A stretch of 64,000 bases of DNA from Pseudobacteriovorax antillogorgiicola (GTDB lineage: Bacteria; Bdellovibrionota_B; Oligoflexia; Oligoflexales; Oligoflexaceae): NCBI RefSeq assembly GCF_900177345.1, contig NZ_FWZT01000012.1, forward strand, positions 124,001-188,000, written 5' to 3'. Position numbers and translations under genes: made by a program. Below, piece after piece: positions 9,934 to 19,023 of this stretch (position 1 is the first letter of the stretch; each line of letters starts with the position of its first letter). Below the pieces are notes generated by a model that was not told the DNA's origin, made no database searches, and saw only the letters and a program-made list of their open reading frames with translations.

Positions 9934-10054
9934 TGCCTAGTCAAGTTGAATTTTCGGCTAGGCGACAAGGAGCGAGCGAGGAGACAGTACGGCTGGGCAC
10001 GGTGACGAGCGAGTGACAAAGTCAACAACGCCGAGGCTTCAAATCGACTAGGCA
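9934..10054. repeat. 121-bp imperfect palindromic element
   Basis: Outer 17-bp inverted repeats (TGCCTAGTCAAGTTGAA at 9934-9950 and TTCAAATCGACTAGGCA at 10038-10054, 15 of 17 pairing) enclose a second, inner pair (TTTTCGGC and GCCGAGGC). The GC-rich middle contains repeated GACGAGCGAG-like and GGAGCGAGCG words. It sits exactly between the M48 gene stop and the ribosome-binding site of the first AIM24 gene. It could be a REP/MITE-like mobile palindrome or a structured 5' leader. No other copy is visible in the window. Confidence 0.6.
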
Positions 10055-10079
10055 GTAGCTGCTGCAAGGAGGCAACGAA

Positions 10080-10745
10080 GTGATAGAAACAATCAAGGGG
10101 GGTCATGGGTTTTCTTATATCGAAGCTCCCCTTCCACCAGGCGGAGAGGTGATCACTGAGTCAGGAGCTATGGCTTCTATGGATGATGGAATCGAGATGC
10201 GGACCAAGTTGAACGGAGGATTCTTCAGTGGATTGCTGATGAAATTTCTGGGAAATGAGTCTCTGTTTATCAATCGCTTTTCTAATCCCAGCAACAGCCA
10301 AAAGACCATCATTCTGACCCAAAACACTCCTGGGCAAATCTGCATTGCGGAGTTGAAAGACGAAACTCTTTTTATCCAACCGGGTTCTTTCATAGCTGCT
10401 ACTAAGACTGTTAAATTCGGTCTACGCTGGGCTGGCTTCGCCTCATGGATCGGGGGCGAAGGGCTATTTCGTATTAAGATTTCTGGCTCAGGCCTTGTCT
10501 GGTATGGAGCCTACGGAGCTGTCGTAGAAAAAGAAATCAACGGTGAATACTTAGTAGATACAGGTCATTTACTTTCATACCCCAAAACAATCGACCTCAA
10601 ATTTCAACTCTCTGGAGGTATATTTTCAAGCTTCTTTGGGGGAGAAGGGTTCCTGTTAAGGCTGGAAGGTAAGGGCAAAGTCTTGTTGCAGGCGAGAAGC
10701 TTAGGTGGCTTGGCCGGTTGGTTGAATCCAAGATTTTGGGGGTAG
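10080..10745 (+). CDS. AIM24/TIGR00266-family protein, copy 1
   Basis: First of three tandem, mutually related genes of the AIM24 (TIGR00266, tryptophan-RNA-binding-attenuator-like fold) family. It starts with GTG at 10080, supported by AAGGAGG seven bases upstream. Family features are the SGAMASMDDGIEMRTKLNGG segment, the ESLFINRFSN turn, QPGSFIAATKTV, the GGEGLFRIKISGSG strand and the closing LEGKGKVLLQARS. The protein is a soluble beta-rich trimer-forming protein in known structures; its biochemical role in bacteria is unknown. The next gene begins two bases after its stop codon, so the three form an operon. Confidence 0.85.
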   Translation: MIETIKGGHGFSYIEAPLPPGGEVITESGAMASMDDGIEMRTKLNGGFFSGLLMKFLGNESLFINRFSNPSNSQKTIILTQNTPGQICIAELKDETLFIQPGSFIAATKTVKFGLRWAGFASWIGGEGLFRIKISGSGLVWYGAYGAVVEKEINGEYLVDTGHLLSYPKTIDLKFQLSGGIFSSFFGGEGFLLRLEGKGKVLLQARSLGGLAGWLNPRFWG

Positions 10746-10747
10746 CA

Positions 10748-11428
10748 ATGAACGTCAGTTTAGAAATGGGGCCCACCAACACCGTGGCAAAGTTAGAGTT
10801 CTTATCGGGAGAAGCTTGGACCACCGAGGCGGGGGCTATGATTGCCATGAGTTCTGGCCTTCAAATTGAAACCTCAACCCACAAGAAAGGGAAAGGAGGG
10901 GTTCTCAAAGGACTCAAACGAATGTTCGCCGGCGAGAGCTTCTTCATGAATCATTACACCGCCCAATCAGAAGCCACACTTTGGCTCGCGCCGTCTATGC
11001 CTGGAGACATAACATTGCATGAGCTACAAGGGGATCGCATCGTGGTGCAAGCAGGATCTTTCTTGGCGTGCGACTCTGGTGTTGATATTAGTACAGGCTG
11101 GCAAGGCTTTAAGAATATTCTTTCTGGAGAAAGCCTATTTTGGATCAATCTGAGCGGTACTGGTCCCGTTCTATTTAGTGCCTATGGTGCAATCTATACC
11201 ATTGATGTGGATGGTTCCTACATTGTCGATACGGGGCACATCGTCGCTTTCGAAGAAAGCCTCAATTTCAATCTATCTAAAGCTGGCTCTAGTTGGTTGC
11301 ACTCCGTTATGGGGGGAGAAGGAATAGTCTGTCGATTTCAAGGGAAAGGTAAAGTTTGGTGTCAGAGTCACAACCTCTCCGCCTTTGGATGGAGCTTACG
11401 CCCGCACCTAAGGGCTAAGAAGCGTTAA
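10748..11428 (+). CDS. AIM24/TIGR00266-family protein, copy 2
   Basis: Second AIM24-family paralogue, 226 residues when started at the ATG at 10748, which has GGGGGT just upstream; an upstream TTG would overlap copy 1 and is less likely. It retains the family landmarks: EAGAMIAMSSGLQIE, GESFFMNHYTA, QAGSFLACDSGVDI, GESLFWINLSGTG, VDTGHIVAFEESL and RFQGKGKVWCQSHNL. It differs from copy 1 in having a basic linker (THKKGKGGVLKGLKRM) before the first conserved turn. Function unknown. Likely forms homo- or hetero-oligomers with its two neighbours, though this is only inferred from adjacency. Confidence 0.85.
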   Translation: MNVSLEMGPTNTVAKLEFLSGEAWTTEAGAMIAMSSGLQIETSTHKKGKGGVLKGLKRMFAGESFFMNHYTAQSEATLWLAPSMPGDITLHELQGDRIVVQAGSFLACDSGVDISTGWQGFKNILSGESLFWINLSGTGPVLFSAYGAIYTIDVDGSYIVDTGHIVAFEESLNFNLSKAGSSWLHSVMGGEGIVCRFQGKGKVWCQSHNLSAFGWSLRPHLRAKKR

Positions 11429-11437
11429 GGAGTTTTT

Positions 11438-12118
11438 ATGTCAGGTCAATACCCTTTTCAAATCGAGTGCTCGCCAGAATATGCACTATTAACGGTTCAG
11501 ATTCCTGCTGATCAGATGTTAAAAGTTGAAGCTTCAGCCATGGCATCAATGGATCGTCATATTCAGATGAAGACAAAGCTTAAAGGAGGACTGAAAAGAT
11601 TCTTAACAAAAGAATCGATCTTCATCAATGAGTTCACAGCCCACGATGCTGCAGGTGAGATCAAGATCGCTCCTGGTCCTTCCGGAGACATGTCTCACTT
11701 CGAAGTAAATGCCCAGAAATCGCTGTTTTTGACAGGATCGAGCTTTGTCGCATGTACTCCTGATGTCCAGCTAGATACCAAGTTCCAAGGCTTAGTCAAA
11801 GGATTCTTCTCTGGTGAATCTCTATTCCTCATGCGTTGTAGTGGTGACGGAAGCCTGTGGTTCAATACCTTTGGAGGCCTCTTCTCAGTCGATGTCAAAG
11901 GCGAGTACGTGGTCGACACAGGACATATAGTGGCTTTTACTGAAGGCTTAGAATACTCCGTGTCTAAAGTGGGAGGATACAAGAGCCTATTCTTCTCGGG
12001 AGAGGGGTTTGTATGCCGCTTTCAAGGCGAGGGCAAAGTTTGGATTCAGAGCCGCAACCCTCTGAGCCTAATTTCCTGGGCTGATGGCTTCAGACCCATA
12101 GAACGCAGCAACAACTAA
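11438..12118 (+). CDS. AIM24/TIGR00266-family protein, copy 3
   Basis: Third AIM24-family paralogue, 226 residues, preceded by AAGGAG with good spacing and starting nine bases after copy 2. It carries ASAMASMDRHIQMKTKLKGG, KESIFINEFTA, TGSSFVACTPDVQL, GESLFLMRCSGDG, VDTGHIVAFTEGL and FQGEGKVWIQSRNP. By shared motifs it is closer to copy 2 (VDTGHIVAF, VCRFQGxGKVW) than to copy 1, which suggests two successive duplications. No terminator is evident right after its stop. Confidence 0.85.
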   Translation: MSGQYPFQIECSPEYALLTVQIPADQMLKVEASAMASMDRHIQMKTKLKGGLKRFLTKESIFINEFTAHDAAGEIKIAPGPSGDMSHFEVNAQKSLFLTGSSFVACTPDVQLDTKFQGLVKGFFSGESLFLMRCSGDGSLWFNTFGGLFSVDVKGEYVVDTGHIVAFTEGLEYSVSKVGGYKSLFFSGEGFVCRFQGEGKVWIQSRNPLSLISWADGFRPIERSNN

Positions 12119-13139
12119 GATCCACTTTTAGCTAGGGGCTGGAATTTGTGCGAATTGCCAGACTCCTACTTCCACGACGTACATTGTCAATCAATTGCCA
12201 GATGTATTAATCGATTTCTTACAAAAGGTATTGTCGTCCAGCTAGCTTTTTTAGACCGACATACCTAACTAATACTATGATTAACAATATCCTCTATGGA
12301 TTTAAACAGGCACAGTGCCTCCAAGGAAACTATTCAACCTATTACACTAATGGGCTCCAAGCTGGGCACTCTTTGAAAAAGCCGCTATTTATGGGGGAAC
12401 AGTTCTAAGGATCTGCCACAGACTCTATCGGTTTCCTCAAAATTTAGAGATAAACTTAAGTTAATTGGCTGCAAAAATCGCAGATTCTGGACACCTTCAA
12501 AGAAATGATTTGAACATAAGAATGTTGCAAGGATTTCTTCATCAAAAATCGATAGGGTCGATTTCGAGTTCGCCAAGCACGATGTTCGGCCTGCTGTTGC
12601 CAATTCAGTTTACCAATTATCGATAGAAAATTAGACGAGGACCCAGATGGACTGCTAGCGCTTTTTGCGAGTACCTCGAATCTAACTGAGACTGCTGCGT
12701 ATCTCCGCTGTATTTGCGAAAAATTTTTTTAAGGTTCTGTGGCAAGGAAGCACAATAAATTAGCTCATATGCAATACTATTCACTATCGCTTTCAATCAA
12801 TATTACACCCTATTATCATATACCGTTGAGACTATGTTCCGTTTAAAAAGAATAATATCATGATGACTCGCTCTTTTTTAGGTGAAAATATTCTTATCGG
12901 GATATAACATCACTAATAGAAATCTTAATGAAGAAGGAGAGGCACTAAAAATATCTATCCAAGCAAACCGATCGTAAATTTATAAGAGGTCCCCACAGTT
13001 GCTCGGATTTCAAGATTCCTAGTTTGCCTACTCATCAGGCGCCGATTTCTTGGTTTAATTGAGAAAATATGGGTAAGGCCTCAGATATACTTAAAGAGAC
13101 ATAAGTAGCTCATACTGATAGAAAAATGGAGACATTGAG
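12119..13139. other. 1-kb stretch without a supported gene
   Basis: No convincing coding region. A 72-codon minus-strand frame at 12385-12603 has neither a recognisable family nor a good ribosome-binding site. The region is AT-rich and rich in stop codons in all frames. A short AT-rich zone ahead of 13140 presumably holds the promoter of the solute-binding gene. Confidence 0.4.
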
Positions 13140-13895
13140 GTGTCAATCTCGCTCTTTCGACTATTAACTTTTGCAATTCTGATTTTAGGAAAGTCGAAGA
13201 GCAACCTCTTTGCCGAAGTAAAGTCGCTCACGATGGTAACTCTTGATTGGTCGCCCTACTATGGTAAAAATCTAAAGAACCAAGGAGTCATAACAGATAT
13301 CGTAAAGCATGCTTTCCAAGGATCTTATGCCACCTCTCTTGATTTTATGCCATGGAGTCGAGCTATGGTAATGGTCGAGACAGGAGAGTATGACATTCTA
13401 ATGGGAGCTTATTACACCAAGGAGCGTGCACAGCGATACTTCGTAAGTGACTGTATCTATAGTGTCAAGGTTCGACTTGCAACCCTTAGTGACTCAAAAA
13501 TCCTGTCCTACAGTGATTTAAGAGATTTAAGCGGCTATAAAATTGGTGTATCACATGGCTTCGCAAATAGTGAAGTTTTTGATAACGCAGACTACTTAAC
13601 AAAAGACACTGCGAAGAACCCACTATTAAATATCCGAAAACTATTGACCCGAAGGGTCGATATGATTGTAGTAGCTGAAGAAGTTCTAAACCATCAATTT
13701 ACCAAGTCTAAAAAATCAGACCGAAAAAAACTGGTTTTCATCGATCCAATTCTTAGTATCAATACACTTCACATAATGGCCAGCAAGAAGAAAGATTCTA
13801 ATCTACTTATCATCAAAGACTTTAACGAAGGTTTGAGGAAAATCAGAGAAAATGGTACATACGCGAGCATCCTTAAAAAACATGACTTCCCATAG
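13140..13895 (+). CDS. Family-3 extracellular solute-binding-like protein
   Basis: A 251-residue exported protein starting with GTG. An N-terminal hydrophobic segment (LFRLLTFAILILG) is followed by a bacterial periplasmic binding protein type-2 fold: VTLDWSPYYGKNLKNQGVI at strand 1, the DFMPWSRAMVMVETGEYDIL segment, MGAYYTKERAQRYFVSD, and a second lobe with LSGYKIGVSHGFANSEVF. This SBP_bac_3 layout is shared by amino-acid ABC binding proteins and by stand-alone sensors. There is no permease or ATPase gene nearby, so it may serve another transporter or act alone. Length is usual for the family. Confidence 0.78.
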   Translation: MSISLFRLLTFAILILGKSKSNLFAEVKSLTMVTLDWSPYYGKNLKNQGVITDIVKHAFQGSYATSLDFMPWSRAMVMVETGEYDILMGAYYTKERAQRYFVSDCIYSVKVRLATLSDSKILSYSDLRDLSGYKIGVSHGFANSEVFDNADYLTKDTAKNPLLNIRKLLTRRVDMIVVAEEVLNHQFTKSKKSDRKKLVFIDPILSINTLHIMASKKKDSNLLIIKDFNEGLRKIRENGTYASILKKHDFP

Positions 13896-14000
13896 CAGGG
13901 CTTCAGTGAGAGGAGATAATGCAATTGGGCAATCCTATTCACTATATCCCCCACGCTTATGTGTATTCAGATTAGCTGCTTCTTTCAACACGCACAAAGA

Positions 14001-14678
14001 TTAGAATTTTCTTTTTGATATAAACCATGAATTAAGCCGCCTTCGATGATTGACTGATTTCCTTTCTCGAGCAGCTTTGCTATTCGCTGGTCTCTGGTTC
14101 CAATTGATGGAGTAACGCACAAGCATTCCAGCTGAGGTGTTATCTGTGTCCCAAAAATCCAAACAACTTATCTGCTTGCCATCAACCAAATTGAGTAAAT
14201 AGAAGTCAACAATTATTACAGCATCGGGATCGGAGAAAAAATTTCCATTTTCAGCAGCCGAAGGGCTGTCTCCCTTGAGACAAAAAAAACCATTTCCATC
14301 TTTGCTAATATTGGGGTTTCGGCACAACTTGGCAATTCTGTTTGACAATGGCCTACCAACCGATATCTCATATGGCTTTAATACACCAATTCCGCTCATA
14401 TTTAAGGGTATTTCCACCTCACTCAGACCTTTCAAAGTTGTTTTATGACAATCAGGTTTAACATGCATGCTTAGTTGTTCGATAAGTATTGGCGTTATCG
14501 CTTTTTCTAGAATCACAGCATCATCAGTAGCATTCATAGCCCTCAGGGTCATATGTCTACTTTTTGAAAAGCTAACAAAGGCAGTTAATCCTATTGACAA
14601 TAGTCCAAGTGATATTAAGATTCCAAGGAGGGAGAATCCTTCTTCGCTTTTCAAATTAAATATCAATCTTCGCATCAT
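14001..14678 (-). CDS. Prepilin-type minor pilin lacking Glu5
   Basis: The N-terminus reads KSEEGFSLLGILISLGLLSIGL: a type III signal with cleavage expected between Gly and Phe and a hydrophobic N-terminal helix. The residue at mature position 5 is Gly rather than the usual Glu. Loss of Glu5 is known for GspK-type tip pseudopilins. The C-terminal domain has several Cys pairs (DCHKT, LCRNPN, FFCLKG, SCLDFW) and ends in a very basic tail. The start overlaps the stop of the vWA gene (ATGA), with GAGGAG upstream, so the pair is translationally coupled. The product is probably a minor pilin assembled with the vWA protein; no other pilus genes are in the window. Confidence 0.72.
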   Translation of the reverse strand: MMRRLIFNLKSEEGFSLLGILISLGLLSIGLTAFVSFSKSRHMTLRAMNATDDAVILEKAITPILIEQLSMHVKPDCHKTTLKGLSEVEIPLNMSGIGVLKPYEISVGRPLSNRIAKLCRNPNISKDGNGFFCLKGDSPSAAENGNFFSDPDAVIIVDFYLLNLVDGKQISCLDFWDTDNTSAGMLVRYSINWNQRPANSKAARERKSVNHRRRLNSWFISKRKF

Positions 14679-16153
14679 CGTCTCTCCTCAAAGCTTTTTC
14701 TACCGCTAGATTTATATACGACTTGGATAGAATATTTTTTTTGGGGATCAAGCTTACCGATAAGATCTCTAGCTTCCCACCCCCCATCCACAGTATCAGG
14801 TATTTCAGCAAGTGCTTTTCCATTGACTTTCACTTCTATGATACTTTGGGGAAGATAATTGAGTTGGATACGCCTCGAACTCATAGAAACACTATTATCA
14901 GCCATATTTCTGAAAAAATCCTGATAGTTGAAGTCACAGATATCGTGCTTTGTACCACCGCTGGGTGATATCCAATTCTGATAGGATTCACCATATAAGT
15001 TCTCTCCTGTGCACCTTTCCTCCCAGGGCACGAGACCGTGGAATTTTATCCCAGATATGGATGGGCTATTTGAATAGACTATCGAGCGAATGCTTGAGTA
15101 ACCTGTATATGCCCAATCAACTTTCCTACCAGGTTCGTGGGTATCAGATATGAAAATCACATTCACGACAGCATGCTTCCGAAATAGCGGCCCGTCCTGA
15201 AGCCTCATAAGTTGACTAAATGCCTTCATACCTGCTTCAATGCCAATTGGTGAAAAATTTGCTTGTAAAGCACGTGTCATACAAAACGAATCTTGAATTT
15301 TTTCCATTGGATGGAACCAACTAGAACAAAGCTCTTCTCTGTAGCTTCCACGAGCTTGAGGGAATACCTCAATATACCTTTCTACACTTGTTTGGGAAAC
15401 AAGCCTTAAGAATCCTGGATCAAACCTCAGCTTGTACCTATTGATTCCATTAATTCTAGGATCTGGTTCTCGCGATCTTGGTGTTTTAGTAGCAGCCAAA
15501 GTGTGCAGGACTGCCATTCTCGAATCCAAAGGGAAGGGGTTCTCCTGCAATACTTTCTCAAGAGAATAGCTGACTCGTTCTAAGATTCTCTTCATGGAGG
15601 AAGAAGTGTCGAAAACTATAAGATAGTCAACAGGACGATTTAGGTCGACTGGTTGGATATTGAAGACTTCTTCTAGCCGTTGGCCAGATGCTCCATCACT
15701 GAACGGCATAGAGATAACTGCATTGGTCTTAACAGACAGCCCTTTAATTCTAGGAGAGAAAGCTTCAATGGTTAAACGACCATTACCAGAGTTAGGACTC
15801 CCAATAGCTTTGATAGTTACATAGTCGTCAAACCTTGGTCGTCCGACTTGCTCCTCGATATCTGCCAGGAACTGCTCAGTTGAAATTTCAAGCTGAGGAA
15901 TCTTAACGAGCATACCCTCGTGAGGTATATTAGCTTCCCCGGGCTTAATCCTTTTCTTATCAAGCCATGCTTGAAGCCGGGTTATAGCTGAAAGATTTGC
16001 TCTTTCAAGGCGTTGATAAAGGATATCTCTCGCTTGAACGGTTTGCTTATTCTGCAATGCAGAATGGCTCATTTGAATGCTTACAGTTGTAACAACGCTA
16101 CCAAAAATTGCCAGAATGATACTGATACGTCCCTCCTCAGAGAAAATCCTCAT
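14675..16153 (-). CDS. Pilin-like protein with a von Willebrand A domain
   Basis: A 492-residue protein when started at the ATG at 16153, which has AAGGAG seven bases upstream; the 21 codons before it lack support. It begins MRIFSEEGRISIILAIFGSV, a short basic leader, SEEG and a hydrophobic helix, the same arrangement as in the downstream prepilin, so processing by a prepilin peptidase after Gly is plausible. A vWA domain follows, with the metal-site motif DTSSS at residues 182-186 and a later IFISDTHEPG segment. Residues near the C-terminus form beta-strands (IIEVKVNGKALAEI). It may be an adhesive minor pilin or TadG-like surface protein. The vWA call is firm; the pilin role is inferred. Confidence 0.72.
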   Translation of the reverse strand: MRIFSEEGRISIILAIFGSVVTTVSIQMSHSALQNKQTVQARDILYQRLERANLSAITRLQAWLDKKRIKPGEANIPHEGMLVKIPQLEISTEQFLADIEEQVGRPRFDDYVTIKAIGSPNSGNGRLTIEAFSPRIKGLSVKTNAVISMPFSDGASGQRLEEVFNIQPVDLNRPVDYLIVFDTSSSMKRILERVSYSLEKVLQENPFPLDSRMAVLHTLAATKTPRSREPDPRINGINRYKLRFDPGFLRLVSQTSVERYIEVFPQARGSYREELCSSWFHPMEKIQDSFCMTRALQANFSPIGIEAGMKAFSQLMRLQDGPLFRKHAVVNVIFISDTHEPGRKVDWAYTGYSSIRSIVYSNSPSISGIKFHGLVPWEERCTGENLYGESYQNWISPSGGTKHDICDFNYQDFFRNMADNSVSMSSRRIQLNYLPQSIIEVKVNGKALAEIPDTVDGGWEARDLIGKLDPQKKYSIQVVYKSSGRKSFEERR

Positions 16154-16686
16154 GACTAACTCCTTAAGTGACTGATTATACTTGATTTTCCATGGTGTTG
16201 ATTGGAGTGTCCACATTTTCCTGAAAGGAAAGTTATCCCGCCTAATATGATGCCAACCAAAACAAAAACAGAATTGGTTCGCAATTCGCTTATACGATTT
16301 TTCAATGTTTGCTCCTCGAATAGCCTATGTAAGAACTTTATCGGAATTTACAGGTATGCGTTCGAGGCATGTTGTCGATGTCTAATGTTCGCCTGAGCTA
16401 ACAAATTAATATCACAATTCTTAAATGGATCTCCAAAAGCAGCGATCGCTAGTAAATTGCCGCTTTAATTTTTGACATCACGAATAATTGACCTTAGGAA
16501 TCACACTTTTTTTTCTTGGAGCGAAATGAAATGTACTAATGGAATAGGTAGAGTTGGGCAGGCCGCAAAATTAAGCCCTGGTCTAATCACTTCGCTTGAA
16601 AGCTTTGGATTACCATGTAAGCTAGATAGTCGTTCATATATTACAGTTATTGAAATAGGCTTTTATCGTATCAGATCATGCAAATC

Positions 16687-16710
16687 AAAAAGCCTCAGCT
16701 AAGCTGAGGC
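16687..16710 (-). terminator. Intrinsic terminator of the 155-aa gene
   Basis: Perfect 8-bp stem GCCTCAGC/GCTGAGGC with loop TAA (16692-16710). Read on the minus strand it is followed by five T residues (complement of 16687-16691). It lies 48 bp downstream of the stop of the minus-strand gene at 16758. Confidence 0.85.
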
Positions 16711-16757
16711 ATACTTTAAGAGCTACAAATCTACTTTGAAAACACCTACGATTGTTC

Positions 16758-17225
16758 CTATTGAGGTTGGTGTGTTTTAGGACAATATGTTGCAATTATG
16801 TTCTTCAAAGTAGTCGATGCGGGCCCAACTCTCCTAACAAAGTCCTCTCCGCAGCCACCAGTAGAAAAGATATTCACATCGTTACTGATTTCATCAGCCG
16901 CTGTTTGGTGCAAAATAACACTTGTTGAAGGGGCATCGCATAATAAATTCTCTTTTCGCACTTCACGTTCATTTGCAGCGTCTCTAAATAGGCTTATAAG
17001 AGATCCCTTAAGCCGAATTCTCTTTGTTTCAACCAACTTGTAACCGCTAGCAAAGGTATTTGTGATTACTACTCTATTCTGATACAGCTCACATTTCGTT
17101 TGTTGCATATGCTCGATCGGTACGTATCCAGTGCTGTTTAACTTGGTAATCATCGGGGACGCATTGCTGGCAGAAGCATTAAAAGACGATATTAAAAGCG
17201 TAGCTGTCGCAAGAACCTTAATCAT
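16758..17225 (-). CDS. Small exported protein of unknown function
   Basis: A 155-residue protein with a clear Sec signal (MIKVLATATLLISSFNASAS). The mature part contains three cysteines (QTKCELYQN, NLLCDAP, TGGCGEDF) and a final CPKTH, suggesting disulfides. No family is recognised. It is a single-gene unit: a strong terminator lies downstream, and about 400 bp of AT-rich non-coding sequence lies upstream. Confidence 0.68.
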   Translation of the reverse strand: MIKVLATATLLISSFNASASNASPMITKLNSTGYVPIEHMQQTKCELYQNRVVITNTFASGYKLVETKRIRLKGSLISLFRDAANEREVRKENLLCDAPSTSVILHQTAADEISNDVNIFSTGGCGEDFVRRVGPASTTLKNIIATYCPKTHQPQ

Positions 17226-17637
17226 TCAAGAACTCCATGGAAATATTTGGGATTTACTTCCCATATTACTTCTAATAATTGGTATCCATATCAAACCTAC
17301 TAATGTAGAATCTACATTCTTCACTCTCCTTGATTCGAAAAGATGCTAGACTAAACCCACTGCAATGATGTGTGTACACACCTTACTGACTATTGAAAAC
17401 TCGCAAATACGTGTTTTCAACTTGAAAAAGTAATATCTTACTAATCTGATTTAGATCTATGACTATTTTTTCATGATACTTATTCTGAATTGGAACAAAT
17501 ATAGGGGAAGATGGTCTTTTCAGACAGAGATCAAGGGAATCACTCTGAATCATCTAAGCAAATCGAAACATTGTGGCTCTCCCCCTGCATTCGAGTAACT
17601 CTACAAGAGTTCTTGCAAAAGATAGAGGACTTCGATG
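17226..17637. other. AT-rich intergenic stretch
   Basis: About 410 bp between two minus-strand genes, with no credible coding frame. It contains the promoter of the 155-aa exported protein, for which I cannot pick out reliable -35 and -10 boxes. Nothing else recognisable. Confidence 0.35.
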
Positions 17638-18360
17638 CTAGGTGTCTTCATCATCAAGAAAGTCAGCAATTAGGCCGACTGAAATCATAATTTCATCATC
17701 CGGCGACGTATCTTTACCTCCTTCCTGTTCCAAAACCTCGATAAAATCCTTTGCTGCCCCGCGAACTATATCCATACTATCTCCAGGTATTGAGCCAGAA
17801 AAGTAGTCAAAGAATGCACCCTCACCAAGGTGACTGGTATCAAAGTTTTTCGCAACAGCTTGAATTTTATGCAACGAGCTTTTCGGACTGGGATCGACTT
17901 CAAATTCATTACTAATAAAGTAGTTGCCGTTTTCAAGTCTAAGAAAGCCATTTTCTAGCAGGTATGACAAACGAGGAGCACCTATAAGTTTACCATACCG
18001 AATGCAGATCGACTCGAAACTAACTCCCTGTGACCGCCTGGCTTCAAGTAAGATTCGATGATCGACATTTTCCCAGTCGATAGAGTGAGATTGTTGGAAA
18101 GTACGGTTTTCATCCCAAACTGAGATTAATGAGCTATTCCCATATTCCGCAATAAGATCTGCAACATCTTTGCTCGACATAAAGACGCTAAGAATGGGGA
18201 TCACTGTATTCTCTATCGAAGGCTGCGCAACATCGTGTTGCATCAATCGGCGAATGGTTGCATAGCTCACGCCGCTTCGTCTGGCGAGACTACTTAAACT
18301 GCGACTAGAATGTCCATTTAGATATTTCTCTATAGCTCTTACAACAGCGTCGACAAGCAT
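17638..18360 (-). CDS. Helix-turn-helix DNA-binding protein
   Basis: A 240-residue cytosolic protein. Residues about 20-45 (SLSSLARRSGVSYATIRRLMQ) form a clear helix-turn-helix of the Xre/lambda-repressor style, followed by a helical region and a C-terminal domain of about 120 residues without recognisable family. The layout resembles the TIGR02147-type regulators found in Fibrobacteres and deltaproteobacterial-like predators, but the C-terminal signature is not clear enough to claim membership. It stands alone, with about 260 bp separating it from the next gene upstream. Confidence 0.7.
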   Translation of the reverse strand: MLVDAVVRAIEKYLNGHSSRSLSSLARRSGVSYATIRRLMQHDVAQPSIENTVIPILSVFMSSKDVADLIAEYGNSSLISVWDENRTFQQSHSIDWENVDHRILLEARRSQGVSFESICIRYGKLIGAPRLSYLLENGFLRLENGNYFISNEFEVDPSPKSSLHKIQAVAKNFDTSHLGEGAFFDYFSGSIPGDSMDIVRGAAKDFIEVLEQEGGKDTSPDDEIMISVGLIADFLDDEDT

Positions 18361-18624
18361 TTTCAGACCCTTTCTTTATATGTAAACCATCGACGAACTA
18401 TACACTCCCACTTTGGCGAGGAGGGACTTGCTAAACACTCTACACCTAATCTTCAAATCCAAGGCTAGTGAGAATAACTCATACCAAGACCTCCACTCGC
18501 GCAAAAACAGTTGATATGAAAGGTTATCCAGCACCACACCCTTTTTTACCTGAAAACACCTTTCAAATACTCAAAATAAAGGATCACCAACATCACAAAT
18601 CCTAGTGCTGACTAAAAGACTTCC

Positions 18625-19023
18625 CTAACCACTTCGCAAAGACCTTTTCCATTTCAAAGTCTCCTCATCTTTCCTTAAGAAGGCAATAACTGAATCAATC
18701 ACATTGACTTGACCTACAACAATTGACTTTGAAAAGCTTATATAAGTGCCCCTAATAAACAACTCTATTGGCTCATCACTGTCTGAATTTTCCTTATTAA
18801 TTAGTGCCCAGCAACTCTGCTGGTCTTGAGCATATATCACGATAAAGTGATCTGGCCCACCCATAATGTGCATACGGTATTTGTCATCTCGTTCGAGACT
18901 GACTCTTGTATGCCCCTTACCATCAATCTTAAGAATATAGTTGATCACCATTTCTTCGTTACAATTTAGATATTCGGTATCACTAACCAAATTTTTCTTC
19001 CGATTATCGATACTAAGCTTCAT
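18625..19023 (-). CDS. Imm1-like immunity protein, no toxin beside it
   Basis: A 132-residue cytosolic protein. The central part, RVSLERDDKYRMHIMGG followed by DHFIVIYAQDQQSCWALIN and the closing VIDSVIAFLRKDEETLKWKR, follows the spacing I associate with the Imm1 family: a strand, a GG turn, a tyrosine strand, then a helix ending in a Trp. Imm1 proteins neutralise polymorphic toxins, often of the deaminase fold. There is no toxin module next to it, so it would be an orphan immunity gene that protects against incoming toxins. The assignment is by pattern only and should be treated as tentative. Confidence 0.45.
   Translation of the reverse strand: MKLSIDNRKKNLVSDTEYLNCNEEMVINYILKIDGKGHTRVSLERDDKYRMHIMGGPDHFIVIYAQDQQSCWALINKENSDSDEPIELFIRGTYISFSKSIVVGQVNVIDSVIAFLRKDEETLKWKRSLRSG

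Noticed and set aside
12385-12603. Minus-strand 72-codon frame as a gene
   Set aside because: No ribosome-binding site, no recognisable family, and the surrounding 1 kb has the look of non-coding DNA.
16472-16702. Plus-strand 76-codon frame between the vWA gene and the exported protein gene
   Set aside because: It runs into the terminator hairpin of the opposite-strand gene, has low-quality coding character and no recognisable product.
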